From Heyndrickxia sp050281185 (GTDB lineage Bacteria; Bacillota; Bacilli; Bacillales; Bacillaceae_C): a stretch of DNA of 64,000 bases. Positions within the stretch are counted from its first letter, which is position 1. Every line of letters starts with the position of its first letter. Of the stretch, positions 26,587 through 35,122 are shown piece by piece. Location: contig NZ_JBNNWS010000001.1 in assembly GCF_050281185.1 (NCBI RefSeq), forward strand, positions 248,001 to 312,000, given 5' to 3'. Under the pieces are notes generated by a model. It ran no database searches. It saw only the letters and a list, made by a program, of their open reading frames with translations, and was not told where the DNA came from. Both the position numbers and the translations under genes were made by a program.

Positions 26587-28281
26587 ATGAATAAAAAATT
26601 TGTCATACCAATGCTTTTGTCAGCAACTTTAATTGGTGGATCTTTCACAGCCGGTTCAGCATATGCGATCCAAGCCGATGATTCAGGTAATCAGATTGTC
26701 AAACAACTGGGGGTGCAAAAAAGCTTGAAATATGATAAAAACCATTCAGTTTTCGCTAAAAAACTTGGAGTTAACAAAAAGAAAGATACGAACGCAATCA
26801 ATTATGTTGAACAAAATAAGCAAAAATTAAACATGAAAGATCCAGGTAAAAATTTAAAAATCAAAAGAATAGAAATTGATAAATTTGGAATGACTCATGT
26901 TCGTTTGCAACAATCAAAAAACGGTCTCCCGGTTGAGGGAGTGGAGGTCATTGTCCATTATGATAAGGATGGGACAGTCCAGACAGTAAATGGACAATAC
27001 AATAATGATATTGCAGATGCATCTATTGATACAAATGCAACCATTTCTGTTGACAAAGCTCTTGAACAGGCAAAGAAAGCTGTATCTGCACCTGAAGTAT
27101 TAGACTATGATCCAACACACGATCTCGTTGTATATCCGTTTAACGGAAAAAATTATTTCACTTATAAAGTGAATCTTAATTTCCTTGGTGAACAACCTGG
27201 AAATTGGGATGTCTTTATCGATGCAAAAACCGGTGAAGTTGTCGATATGTATAACGAATTAATGCATGCCAATGATTATCAACCAATGAAAGGAATGGGT
27301 ACTGGTGTTTTAGGACAGAAACGTGAGCTGCATATTTCTAAAAAGAATGATCCTAAATCTGGTAATGGAACGATGTTTTATCTAAAGGATATCAATCATG
27401 AACATTTAGGCGGAATTACAACATATGATTTTAAGAATGAATTTGATTCAAGAACAAACCCGCTTCCAGGTGTTTTATTCACAAAGAAGAATAATTCTTG
27501 GAATGATGATTATGATCGTGCAGCAGTCGATGCCCATTATAATTCCGAAAAGGTGTATCATTATTACCTTGATCAACACGGGCGCAATTCTTTAGATGGA
27601 AACGGAATGGAGATTAAGTCTACTGTTCACTACGGAAGCAATTACAACAATGCATTTTGGGACGGCAGGCAAATGACTTATGGAGACGGTGACGGGCAAT
27701 TTATGATTTCCCTTTCTGCAGGCCTTGACGTTGCTGCACATGAAATGACTCATGGTGTTACCACCCATACAGCAGGATTAAAATATCGAAACCAATCAGG
27801 TGCGCTCAATGAAGCATTTTCTGATATTTTCGGTGCATTAGTAAATGAAGATAGTTGGGAAATTGGAGAAGATATCATGGCTCAGGAATCTAAGGAATCT
27901 GGAAGAACAGCCCTTCGAAGCATGAGCAATCCTAGTAAATTCCCAGTAAACGCTAGTTATAAACCTTATGGAAATGGCAGTGGTGTCTATCCGAAGCATA
28001 TGGATGAATATTATAATCTCCCGCTTAATCTTGATAATGGTGGAGTGCACGTAAATTCTTCCATCATCAACCATGCTGCATACTTAACAGGGGAACAGAT
28101 TGGAAAATATAAGCTTGGACAAATCTACTACCGTGCTCTAACTGTCTATCTAACTCCTGATTCTAATTTCAGAGATGCACGCCAAGCACTAATCCAGTCA
28201 GCAATTGATATTTACGGTGAAAACAGTGATGAATATAAAGCAACAAAAGACGGACTAGACAAAGTGGGAATTACAGAATAA
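26587..28281 (+). CDS. npr: Bacillolysin (thermolysin-like neutral metalloprotease, M4)
   Basis: A 564-residue prepro-enzyme: a signal peptide (1 to about 27, ending SAYA), an FTP/PepSY propeptide to about residue 233, then the M4 catalytic domain starting near MKGMGTGVLG. Zinc ligands are H385 and H389 of HEMTH and E409 of GALNEAFSD, with the spacing seen in thermolysin; E386 is catalytic. The protein is a secreted endopeptidase for nutrient supply. AGAGGAGGAGA gives a very strong ribosome site, and a leader hairpin lies just ahead of it. A strong terminator follows. Not clustered with other proteases. Confidence 0.95.
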   Translation: MNKKFVIPMLLSATLIGGSFTAGSAYAIQADDSGNQIVKQLGVQKSLKYDKNHSVFAKKLGVNKKKDTNAINYVEQNKQKLNMKDPGKNLKIKRIEIDKFGMTHVRLQQSKNGLPVEGVEVIVHYDKDGTVQTVNGQYNNDIADASIDTNATISVDKALEQAKKAVSAPEVLDYDPTHDLVVYPFNGKNYFTYKVNLNFLGEQPGNWDVFIDAKTGEVVDMYNELMHANDYQPMKGMGTGVLGQKRELHISKKNDPKSGNGTMFYLKDINHEHLGGITTYDFKNEFDSRTNPLPGVLFTKKNNSWNDDYDRAAVDAHYNSEKVYHYYLDQHGRNSLDGNGMEIKSTVHYGSNYNNAFWDGRQMTYGDGDGQFMISLSAGLDVAAHEMTHGVTTHTAGLKYRNQSGALNEAFSDIFGALVNEDSWEIGEDIMAQESKESGRTALRSMSNPSKFPVNASYKPYGNGSGVYPKHMDEYYNLPLNLDNGGVHVNSSIINHAAYLTGEQIGKYKLGQIYYRALTVYLTPDSNFRDARQALIQSAIDIYGENSDEYKATKDGLDKVGITE

Positions 28282-28292
28282 TTCGGAACTTA

Positions 28293-28332
28293 GAATCCTC
28301 CTACTGATTTTAGCAGGAGGATTCATTTTTTT
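28293..28332. terminator. Terminator between npr and the cytochrome gene
   Basis: GAATCCTCCT and AGGAGGATTC form a 10-bp stem followed by ATTTTTTT on the plus strand. It ends npr and separates it from the convergent cytochrome gene. Confidence 0.9.
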
Positions 28333-28347
28333 AATAATAGGGACTTT

Positions 28348-29295
28348 TTATTGTGCTTCCTTCAATACATCATCCCAATTAATCGTTCCCTTTTTAATTT
28401 GTTCTCTTTTCTTCTTATCTATAACATCATTCGGTTTTCCGCCATTTGGCCAATCTTTATTATGTCCCTTCCATTCTGGACGATCTTTTGAAAGAATAAA
28501 AGCAGCTAAGTCTACAGCTTGCTGATTTGTTAATGATCCAGCTTGTCCTGCAGGCATATTTCGTTGAATGTATCCTGCCAATTGGGTTAAACGAGATAGT
28601 CCTGCTCCATCATTAAAAGAATTATTCCCCCAAAGAGCAGGTCCACTATTTGTATTTGTTCCAGATCCATCTGCAGCATGACAAGCAACACAGGATTGTT
28701 TATAGAGGGAATCCCCATCATTTACATTAGGTTTAGGGACATTTTTCATTTTATTTTGCCCTAACCAAGGCAATTCTGGCTCACCTGTTGGAATCCCTTT
28801 GGAAATATAACTCAAATACGAAACAATTGCTCTCATATCTGCACTATTTTCAGGTATTTCTTTTCCATTCATACTTCGAACCATACAACCATTTATACGG
28901 TCCTCTATACTCATGATCTTCCCCTCTCTTGGTCTATATTGAGGGTATTTAGCGGTTACACCGACTAATGGAGAAACACTTTGTTCAAGCCCAGCTCCTG
29001 CATGACAACTTGAACAAGATAATTTATTCCCCACATAGCCATCTAAAACCGAATTGGTTTCATTGACAATCTTATATCCGCGTTTAATCGCATCCCCGTC
29101 AGGTCCTTCAGGAACAGCATCCATATTTGGGGGATTATATGCTAAGGGGTCAGGAATGTTCTCTGAATTTTGATTAGCGTTTTCCGAAACTACAGGTTGT
29201 GCCCCATCAACAATTCGATCAGAAATTTTGAGTCCGATCCAAAAAGCAAATATAACAACTAAACCACATGAAAGTATTACACTAGCTATTTTCAA
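28348..29295 (-). CDS. Diheme c-type cytochrome, TsdA (thiosulfate dehydrogenase)-like
   Basis: A 315-residue protein with an uncleaved N-terminal membrane anchor (about 3-23) and two c-heme sites, CSSCH (94-98) and CVACH (202-206). The segments RINGCMVRSMNGKEIP and FNDGAGLSRLTQLAGYIQRN are characteristic of TsdA; the cysteine in RINGC matches the unusual heme ligand of those enzymes. TsdA oxidises thiosulfate to tetrathionate or does the reverse. I start at TTG 29295, 8 nt after GGAG; the GTG three codons upstream overlaps that site. A perfect Fnr/Crp-type palindrome precedes it. Confidence 0.75.
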   Translation of the reverse strand: MKIASVILSCGLVVIFAFWIGLKISDRIVDGAQPVVSENANQNSENIPDPLAYNPPNMDAVPEGPDGDAIKRGYKIVNETNSVLDGYVGNKLSCSSCHAGAGLEQSVSPLVGVTAKYPQYRPREGKIMSIEDRINGCMVRSMNGKEIPENSADMRAIVSYLSYISKGIPTGEPELPWLGQNKMKNVPKPNVNDGDSLYKQSCVACHAADGSGTNTNSGPALWGNNSFNDGAGLSRLTQLAGYIQRNMPAGQAGSLTNQQAVDLAAFILSKDRPEWKGHNKDWPNGGKPNDVIDKKKREQIKKGTINWDDVLKEAQ

Positions 29296-29351
29296 TACTC
29301 TCACTCCTTCCTCTGTTTAACTAAATTGTATACACCCTCCTAAATTACATC

Positions 29352-29367
29352 TGTGATTTATATCACA
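29352..29367 (-). promoter_or_regulatory. Fnr/Crp-family operator upstream of the diheme cytochrome
   Basis: TGTGATTTATATCACA fits TGTGA-N6-TCACA exactly. It lies 57 bp upstream of the preferred start. On the minus strand a possible -10 TATACA begins 19 bp after the site, the geometry expected for activation with the operator near -41. Apart from this site the 300-bp gap to the ASCH gene shows only a doubtful 14-codon frame at 29480-29524. Confidence 0.6.
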
Positions 29368-29606
29368 CACTATGATGAAACAGATCATCATTAGAAACAT
29401 TGTCAACAATCTGTCACCTTCTTTCGATATTTCCTAAGAAACAAAATTTTGATTGACATATACTAAGGAGTTAATTTGGATGAGGTTAAGAACATTGGTT
29501 ATTATATTAATGGAAAATTTTTAAACATTTAAATGGTCGCAGTGATTTCCTCAGAAGAAAAAGGAGTAATATATTATAGAAGAAATAAAATGAAAGGAGT
29601 TTTTTT

Positions 29607-29954
29607 ATGAAATACCAAAACGAACAGCCACTTCCACCAAAAACATGTACAATTGAGCGACTTGTCACAAAGCCGTCAGATGTTAACAAAGTAATTGAAG
29701 GCAAAAAAACAGCTACACGCAGAAATGGAAGATATGCAGATGTGGGTGAAATAATGGTTTTAAAGGGCAAAAAATTTAGAGTTGAAAGAGTTTATTCTCA
29801 AACATTAGGAGAACTGACGAACGCAAACGCTCGTCAAGAAGGCTATGATTCGGTAGAAGCTTATAAAGAAGCAATCTTGTCCTACCATCAAAAAATGCCC
29901 TGGCTTCCGGAAATGCGTGTATGGGTTCATGAGTTCAGTTTATTGAATGAGTAA
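29607..29954 (+). CDS. ASCH-domain protein
   Basis: A 115-residue protein with the PUA-like ASCH fold. Visible features are VIEGKKTATRRNGRYADVGE, the basic nucleic-acid or nucleotide-binding loop followed by the domain's conserved VGE, and a strand-rich centre KGKKFRVERVYSQTLGEL. ASCH proteins are thought to bind RNA or modified nucleosides; the E. coli relative YqfB hydrolyses N4-acetylcytidine. AAAGGAG precedes the ATG at 7-8 nt. The gene stands alone with a 52-bp repeat array directly downstream. Confidence 0.78.
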   Translation: MKYQNEQPLPPKTCTIERLVTKPSDVNKVIEGKKTATRRNGRYADVGEIMVLKGKKFRVERVYSQTLGELTNANARQEGYDSVEAYKEAILSYHQKMPWLPEMRVWVHEFSLLNE

Positions 29955-30009
29955 AAAATAAAAATACAAAGTCGGCCCTCAAATAAACAGTCCGCTTATC
30001 CGGATAAAT

Positions 30010-30486
30010 GATATGATATCGATAAAGCGAACAAAATTCAAAATATCTATACCAAAGCCCCGGTATGATATAGATAAAGCGAACAAAATTCAAAATATCG
30101 ATATCAAAGTCCCGGTATGATATCGATAAAGCGAACAAAATCCAAAATATCGATATCAAAGCCCCGGTATGATATCGATAAATCGAACAAAATCCAAAAT
30201 ATCTATATCAAAGCCCCGGTATGATATAGATAAATCAAACAAAATTCAAAATATCGATATCAAAGCCCCGGTATGATATCGATAAATCGAACAAAATCCA
30301 AAATATCTATATCAAAGCCCCGGTATGATATCGATAAATCAAACAAAATTCAAAATATCTATATCAAAGCCCCGGTATGATATCGATAAATCGAACAAAA
30401 TCCAAAATATCTATATCAAAGTCCCGGTATGATATAGATAAATCGAACAAAATCCAAAATATCTATATCAAAGTCCCGGTATGATA
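30010..30486. repeat. Nine-copy 52-bp tandem array with a hairpin at each junction
   Basis: Units start at 30010, 30062, 30114, 30166, 30218, 30270, 30322, 30374 and 30426, with a partial tenth at 30478. The period is exactly 52 bp with no indels. Each junction carries TATCKATATCA, then about 11 nt around CCCCGG, then TGATATMGATA, an 11-bp inverted repeat. The variable arm position changes together on both sides at six of eight junctions. The flanks share CTC-AAATAAA and GTCCGCT. It fills the gap between the ASCH gene and chrA. Confidence 0.92.
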
Positions 30487-30682
30487 AATGGTCCCAAAAT
30501 CAGAAAAAATGGTCTGCTCTAAATAAATTGGTCCGCTGTACTATAAAAAGTATTGTCTCATTCGCTTATTCCGTTCAATATTCACCTATTAAAAGACCAT
30601 CCACCTTTTTAATCAAAACATCTTACTATGAAAATATCACTATTTTCATTATCTTTACTTAATATTAACATTTAATATGAAT

Positions 30683-30700
30683 TTTCATTTTATAATGAAA
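30683..30700 (+). promoter_or_regulatory. Inverted repeat containing a -10-like box upstream of chrA
   Basis: TTTCATT and AATGAAA form a 7-bp inverted repeat around TTAT; TATAAT lies at 30691-30696 inside it. It is 33 bp before the chrA start codon. No convincing -35 hexamer is at the right spacing, so this is a candidate operator or promoter only. Confidence 0.35.
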
Positions 30701-30732
30701 TGATGTGATCAAAAATTATAAGATGTGAAAAG

Positions 30733-31923
30733 GTGAAGCAAACTTTTAGGGATCAAATTTATAGGTTATCTGAAATACTATGGATATCTACTAAGCTCGG
30801 TTTAACTTCGTTTGGCGGGCCTATTGCACACCTAGGATATTTCCATGAAGAATATATTCGAAGAAGAAAATGGCTAGATGAACGCAGTTATGCAGATCTT
30901 GTTGCATTATGCCAATTCTTGCCGGGACCAGCCAGCAGTCAAGTAGGAATCGGTATAGGTGTATTACGAGCTGGTGTATTAGGTGGTATTGTTGCATTTT
31001 TAGGCTTTACCCTTCCTTCTGTAATAGCTCTTATCTTATTTGCTTTAATAGTAAATGGATTAAATATCATGGACACAGGTTGGATACATGGATTAAAAAT
31101 AGTTGCAGTAGTTGTAGTCGCCCAAGCAATTATCGATATGGCAAAAAAACTGACCCCAGACTTAAGAAGGAAAGCTATAGCCATTTTTGCATTAGTCGGT
31201 ACTTTAGTTTGGCAATCAGTATTTACACAAATAAGTATTATCCTGATTTCAGCTTTCATAGGTTACCTTTTTTTTAATAAAAGTGAAACTAAAGTAGAAT
31301 CAACGATTTCGGTACCTTTGTCACGTAGATTTAGTTATATTTGTTTAACTCTTTTCATCGGGTTATTAATCATCCTGCCAATTCTTAGAGAAATAGCTTC
31401 ATATAAATGGCTGGTACTTTTTGATAGCTTTTATCGTTCTGGTTCGCTTGTATTTGGTGGAGGACATGTTGTACTCCCACTGCTTGAACGTGAATTTGTG
31501 CCAACAGGGTTGATTACCAAAGAAAGCTTTTTAGCCGGATATGGTGCGGCCCAAGCTGTACCTGGCCCATTGTTTACTTTTGGAGCATATTTAGGAGCGA
31601 TTATGAATGGCTGGATGGGAGGTCTTTTGGCAACGATTGCTATCTTTTTACCAGCATTTTTGTTAATTATGGGTACTTTACCGCTCTGGGATTCCCTTCG
31701 CAGGAACCCGAATTGTCAAGGCGCATTTTACGGTGTCAACTCATCTGTTGTAGGTATTTTAATTGCTGCTTTTTACACACCAATCTGGACCAGTTCCATA
31801 TTTACTTCAATTGACTTCGCATTTGGTGCCATTCTTTTTTCAATGCTTGTTTTTTGGAAACTCCCTCCATGGCTGATTGTTCTAACAGGTGCTGTCGGCG
31901 GATACCTATTGGGATTTCTTTGA
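30733..31923 (+). CDS. chrA: Chromate transporter ChrA
   Basis: A 396-residue membrane protein with two tandem chromate-transporter domains. The N-half has GLTSFGGPIAHLGYF and QFLPGPASSQVG; the C-half has VFGGGHVVLPLLEREF and AQAVPGPLFTFGAYLG. This is the long-chain ChrA of the CHR superfamily, which expels chromate and possibly sulfate across the cytoplasmic membrane. The start is GTG 30733, the only reasonable codon in frame, with a weak ribosome site (AAAAGG). No chrB-like regulator or sulfur gene is adjacent. Confidence 0.9.
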   Translation: MKQTFRDQIYRLSEILWISTKLGLTSFGGPIAHLGYFHEEYIRRRKWLDERSYADLVALCQFLPGPASSQVGIGIGVLRAGVLGGIVAFLGFTLPSVIALILFALIVNGLNIMDTGWIHGLKIVAVVVVAQAIIDMAKKLTPDLRRKAIAIFALVGTLVWQSVFTQISIILISAFIGYLFFNKSETKVESTISVPLSRRFSYICLTLFIGLLIILPILREIASYKWLVLFDSFYRSGSLVFGGGHVVLPLLEREFVPTGLITKESFLAGYGAAQAVPGPLFTFGAYLGAIMNGWMGGLLATIAIFLPAFLLIMGTLPLWDSLRRNPNCQGAFYGVNSSVVGILIAAFYTPIWTSSIFTSIDFAFGAILFSMLVFWKLPPWLIVLTGAVGGYLLGFL

Positions 31924-32091
31924 TACAGTATGTGTAGATTATTAATAGATAAATGTTCAGTTGTCAAAAAAATAAGGACCTTGAGTCGAATATCCTATAT
32001 TTTTTTCCTCTGATACCAAATTATAGACACCTCTCATCTTCCTATAGTAATCTTAATTTGGAGTCACGAAATTTTTAAGGAGGGGTATGGA

Positions 32092-33036
32092 ATGGAGTAT
32101 CGTCGATTAGGAAAAACAGGCTTAAAGGTAAGTGAAATTAGTCTTGGCAGTTGGCTTACATATGGTGGCTATGTGGAAGAGAAAAATGCAACAGCCTCCA
32201 TAGACAAAGCCTATGATCTTGGAATTAACTTTTTTGATACTGCTAATGTTTATAAGCGCGGGGATGCAGAAGTTGTTGTAGGAAAAGCTCTTAAGAAGTT
32301 TCAAAGGGACTCCTATGTGCTTGCGACGAAAGTATTTTGGCCAATGGGTGAAGGACCAAATGACAAAGGTCTCTCTCGAAAGCATGTGATCGAGCAATGT
32401 CATGCAAGCTTAAAACGTCTAGACACAGATTATGTGGACATTTATTATTGCCATCGCTTTGACCCTGAAACACCTCTTGACGAAACACTCCGTGCACTTG
32501 ATGATCTTGTCCGTCAAGGGAAGATCCTTTATGTAGGTGTCAGTGAATGGACAGCAGAGCAAATTAGTGAAGCCGTTCATATTGCTGATAAAAAGCTGCT
32601 TGACCGTATTGTTGTAAACCAGCCACAATATAGCATGCTTCAGCGTTATATTGAAAAAGAAGTGATTCCTGTTTCTGAAAAACATGGCATCGGCCAAGTC
32701 GTTTTCTCCCCTCTTGCCCAAGGTGTACTTACAGGAAAATACAAAAAAGGTCAGGCTGTCCCCAAAGGAAGTCGTGCCTCACAAGAAAACCTTAATACTT
32801 TATTTGGACTGCTGAATGATGAGAACTTGGATAAAGTAGAACAACTAAATGAAGTAGCTTTAGATCATGATCTAACATTGAGTCAATTAGCATTAGCATG
32901 GATTTTACGTCAAAACAATGTTTCTAGTGCACTTGTTGGAGCTAGTCGCCCTGAGCAATTGGAAGAAAACGTAAAAGCATCTGGTGTCAAGCTTAATGAA
33001 GAAACCCTTTCCAGGATTGAAGATATTTTAATATAA
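32092..33036 (+). CDS. Aldo/keto reductase (potassium-channel beta-subunit type)
   Basis: A 314-residue NADPH-dependent oxidoreductase of the AKR fold. It begins MEYRRLGKTGLKVSEISLG; the catalytic tetrad positions are D and Y in FFDTANVYKRGDAE, K in VLATKVFW and H in YYCHRFDPETP. SPLAQGVLTGKYKKG and SALVGASRPEQLEENV bind the cofactor. It resembles the Kv-beta/YghZ-like group that reduces aldehydes such as methylglyoxal. AAGGAGGGG precedes the ATG and a stem-loop follows. It is monocistronic. Confidence 0.9.
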   Translation: MEYRRLGKTGLKVSEISLGSWLTYGGYVEEKNATASIDKAYDLGINFFDTANVYKRGDAEVVVGKALKKFQRDSYVLATKVFWPMGEGPNDKGLSRKHVIEQCHASLKRLDTDYVDIYYCHRFDPETPLDETLRALDDLVRQGKILYVGVSEWTAEQISEAVHIADKKLLDRIVVNQPQYSMLQRYIEKEVIPVSEKHGIGQVVFSPLAQGVLTGKYKKGQAVPKGSRASQENLNTLFGLLNDENLDKVEQLNEVALDHDLTLSQLALAWILRQNNVSSALVGASRPEQLEENVKASGVKLNEETLSRIEDILI

Positions 33037-33044
33037 ATGAAGTA

Positions 33045-33074
33045 AATCCCCTGCCAAACAGTTGACAGGGGATT
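33045..33074. terminator. Stem-loop after the aldo/keto reductase gene
   Basis: AATCCCCTGCCAA and TTGACAGGGGATT pair nearly perfectly. The downstream T content is modest, so termination strength is uncertain. Confidence 0.65.
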
Positions 33075-33135
33075 ACTATCTTACATATTTAATTTTTTTC
33101 ATACAAAAGCACCCTACGAATCTCATACATGAAAC

Positions 33136-33777
33136 CTAAAAGAAGGCATTAATAGCAATTACTAGAATGATAGCTCCACTAAGTAATGTACCAAATTGGC
33201 CTATTGTAAATTTACCTATTCGAACATCTGCTAATTTAGCGCCTAACTTAACCCCTGCCCAAACACTGATGAAACTACCGACAGCGGCTGTTAACGAAAT
33301 AGCTAAAGGTGAAAAGCCGAGTAAGCCCGCTCCTAATCCATTAGTGAGTGCATTGGCTGATAACGCAACACCAAGAATCGCAGCCTCCCACCAACTGATA
33401 TCTCCTGACTTATCTCTGTCTGCAGCTTCCGGATTTCTTAAAATTCCTTCAATGCTATTAGCCTGTTTCTCATCATCATTTTTCACTTTGGAATCCTCAT
33501 TTTTATGAGGAACCGCCAATAGCATGATACGAATTCCAATAATAATTAATAAAAATGCTCCGATGATTACCGGGAACACCCCTGGAAGAACCTTTGAAAG
33601 CCAAAGTCCAAATGATATACCTGCTGCACTCATGAGAAAACAAATCAGTGCAATTAATATATTTGCACCTAACCCAATTCTTATTTTTCGTATTCCATAT
33701 GAAATTCCTACTCCTAAATTATCAATACTTGATGAAGCTGCAAAGGCTAAAATGATTAACCATGGCATCTGAGACAC
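33136..33777 (-). CDS. MntP/YtaF-family membrane protein, copy 1
   Basis: A 213-residue protein with six membrane helices: three, a charged cytoplasmic loop (about residues 92-125), then three more. Each half begins with a conserved polar-helix motif: ASSSIDNLGVGISYGIR and ALSANALTNGLGAG. This internal symmetry is typical of the MntP manganese exporter and the sporulation-associated YtaF group. It is likely a divalent-cation exporter, with manganese most probable. A paralog lies at 36082-36690. A TGTTGA-N7-TCAACA operator shared with the P-type ATPase operon lies 104 bp upstream. The start is GTG at 33777 or ATG at 33768; both fit the AAGGAG site. Confidence 0.75.
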   Translation of the reverse strand: MSQMPWLIILAFAASSSIDNLGVGISYGIRKIRIGLGANILIALICFLMSAAGISFGLWLSKVLPGVFPVIIGAFLLIIIGIRIMLLAVPHKNEDSKVKNDDEKQANSIEGILRNPEAADRDKSGDISWWEAAILGVALSANALTNGLGAGLLGFSPLAISLTAAVGSFISVWAGVKLGAKLADVRIGKFTIGQFGTLLSGAIILVIAINAFF

Positions 33778-33880
33778 ACTCCTTTTTTCTAAACGGTAAG
33801 AATATCACAATCCATTACTTCCCGTTTTTTTTACATTGTATTGAACAAATTAATTGAAAGTGCATGTCTATATCAAAAAC

Positions 33881-33899
33881 TGTTGAGAATACTTCAACA
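33881..33899 (-). promoter_or_regulatory. Shared operator, copy 1 (MntP/YtaF-like gene 1)
   Basis: TGTTGAGAATACTTCAACA is a TGTTGA-N7-TCAACA palindrome. On the minus strand TTGAAG within it could be a -35 box with a weak GATATA 17 bp further on. The same core recurs at 35951 and 42842. Confidence 0.65.
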
Positions 33900-33969
33900 C
33901 TCAAAGATAATTCGTAAAAAAGTACAAATTGCACATTGATTTAATTGGATGTGATTTAGATTGCAGCAA

Positions 33970-34015
33970 TAATAAAAATGCCTGATTACTGCAATGATTT
34001 TATTGCAGTAATCAG
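33970..34015 (-). terminator. Terminator after the LCP gene
   Basis: CTGATTACTGCAAT and ATTGCAGTAATCAG form a perfect 14-bp stem with a 6-nt loop. On the minus strand it is followed by GCATTTTTATTATT. It ends 17 bp from the LCP stop. Confidence 0.88.
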
Positions 34016-34031
34016 ACTTTTAAATACAAAT

Positions 34032-34997
34032 TTAGTTATCTTTGCTTACGACACTTTCATTGTCCTGCGACAAAAATTCTTTTAAAGCTTTTTTGTTTTT
34101 ATCAAAATCAATACTCAGGACTGCCCCTACATCAACACGTTTATCTTCAAAAGAATCTTTTACTGGAATTCTTAAAGTCTCCAATTTTTTTGATGATCCA
34201 GTCATTACACCTTTTCCAATTGAAAGGAGTGTTGCGGTGTCTACATTTGTATCAATATATGGTTCGGCAACTCCAAGTAATTTTGGAAGTTTAACTAGAC
34301 CATTAAGACTGAAAGCTTGATCCTTAATCTTCGACATAATTTCTTGTTGTCGTTCGACACGCCCAAAATCACTCAGGCGGTCATGGCGAAAACGAACATA
34401 TCCTAACAACTGTTTTCCGTGTAAAACTTGTTTACCTGGATGTAATGTCATACCTATTCCATAGGACATTTCATTTGGGATATCAACTTCAATTCCTTTT
34501 GGTGCAAGGATATCTACAATTTTTGAAAACCCTTCAAACTCGGTTATTGCATAATAATTAACATCAATATCAAAATTTTGCTTGATCGTTTTCCTTAATA
34601 ATTCTGGTCCTCCCAAAGCATAAGCTGCATTTATCTTATACTTTCCATGATCAGGAATATCAACATACGTATCTCTCATAATGGAAGCGAGTTTCAAATC
34701 ATGAGTGTTTTGATTATAATGAGCAATCATTAATGAATCAGAATTCCCACGATCCCCGCCTCTTGTGTCACTTCCGATTAACAAAATATTAATTTCCCCA
34801 TACTGCGGCTCAGCACCTTGAAACGAATCTTCAAACGTTGTTCCATTATTCTTAAACTTACCATTTCTCGCCTCAGACAAACCTTTATTATATTGGTAGA
34901 TACAATAAGCACCTACCGACAATAATAATAAAATAACAAGTAAAAAGAGGTTTCTTAGCCATTTACGTTTAGTTGTCTTTTTTTCTCTTTTTTTCAT
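34032..34997 (-). CDS. LytR-CpsA-Psr (LCP) family cell-wall glycopolymer ligase
   Basis: A 321-residue membrane-anchored protein. A lysine/arginine-rich start is followed by one membrane helix (about 14-31) and an extracellular LCP domain. The domain shows the conserved GSDTRGG...DSLMI, SIMRDTYVDIP, INAAYALGG and YVRFRHDRLSDFGRVERQQ segments, whose arginines and aspartates bind the polyprenyl-pyrophosphate substrate. TagT/U/V-type LCP proteins attach teichoic acid or related polymers to peptidoglycan. It lies between the two MntP/YtaF-like genes and downstream of the XRE-YkvA gene, with its own terminator. No shared operator was seen in front of it. Confidence 0.9.
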   Translation of the reverse strand: MKKREKKTTKRKWLRNLFLLVILLLLSVGAYCIYQYNKGLSEARNGKFKNNGTTFEDSFQGAEPQYGEINILLIGSDTRGGDRGNSDSLMIAHYNQNTHDLKLASIMRDTYVDIPDHGKYKINAAYALGGPELLRKTIKQNFDIDVNYYAITEFEGFSKIVDILAPKGIEVDIPNEMSYGIGMTLHPGKQVLHGKQLLGYVRFRHDRLSDFGRVERQQEIMSKIKDQAFSLNGLVKLPKLLGVAEPYIDTNVDTATLLSIGKGVMTGSSKKLETLRIPVKDSFEDKRVDVGAVLSIDFDKNKKALKEFLSQDNESVVSKDN

Positions 34998-35122
34998 ATT
35001 ACATTATCACCTATCACTTAGATTAGTGCCTTTCCAAAAATGTTTCTCAAATTCAATATAACTCCGAATATCAGATTTTTTACCAAAATGTCAAATTTAG
35101 TATTTTAATGTTTTTATGAGTA

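Noticed and set aside
29480..29524. 14-codon frame with AAGGAG upstream between the cytochrome and ASCH genes
   Set aside because: Too short to judge from one sequence; no structure follows that would make it an attenuator leader.
29935..30159. Minus-strand frame of 74 codons across the start of the 52-bp array
   Set aside because: The product is simply the translated tandem repeat; no start signal and no independent coding evidence.
30010..30486. Possible CRISPR array
   Set aside because: Units are contiguous and uniform with no unique spacers, and no cas genes are nearby.
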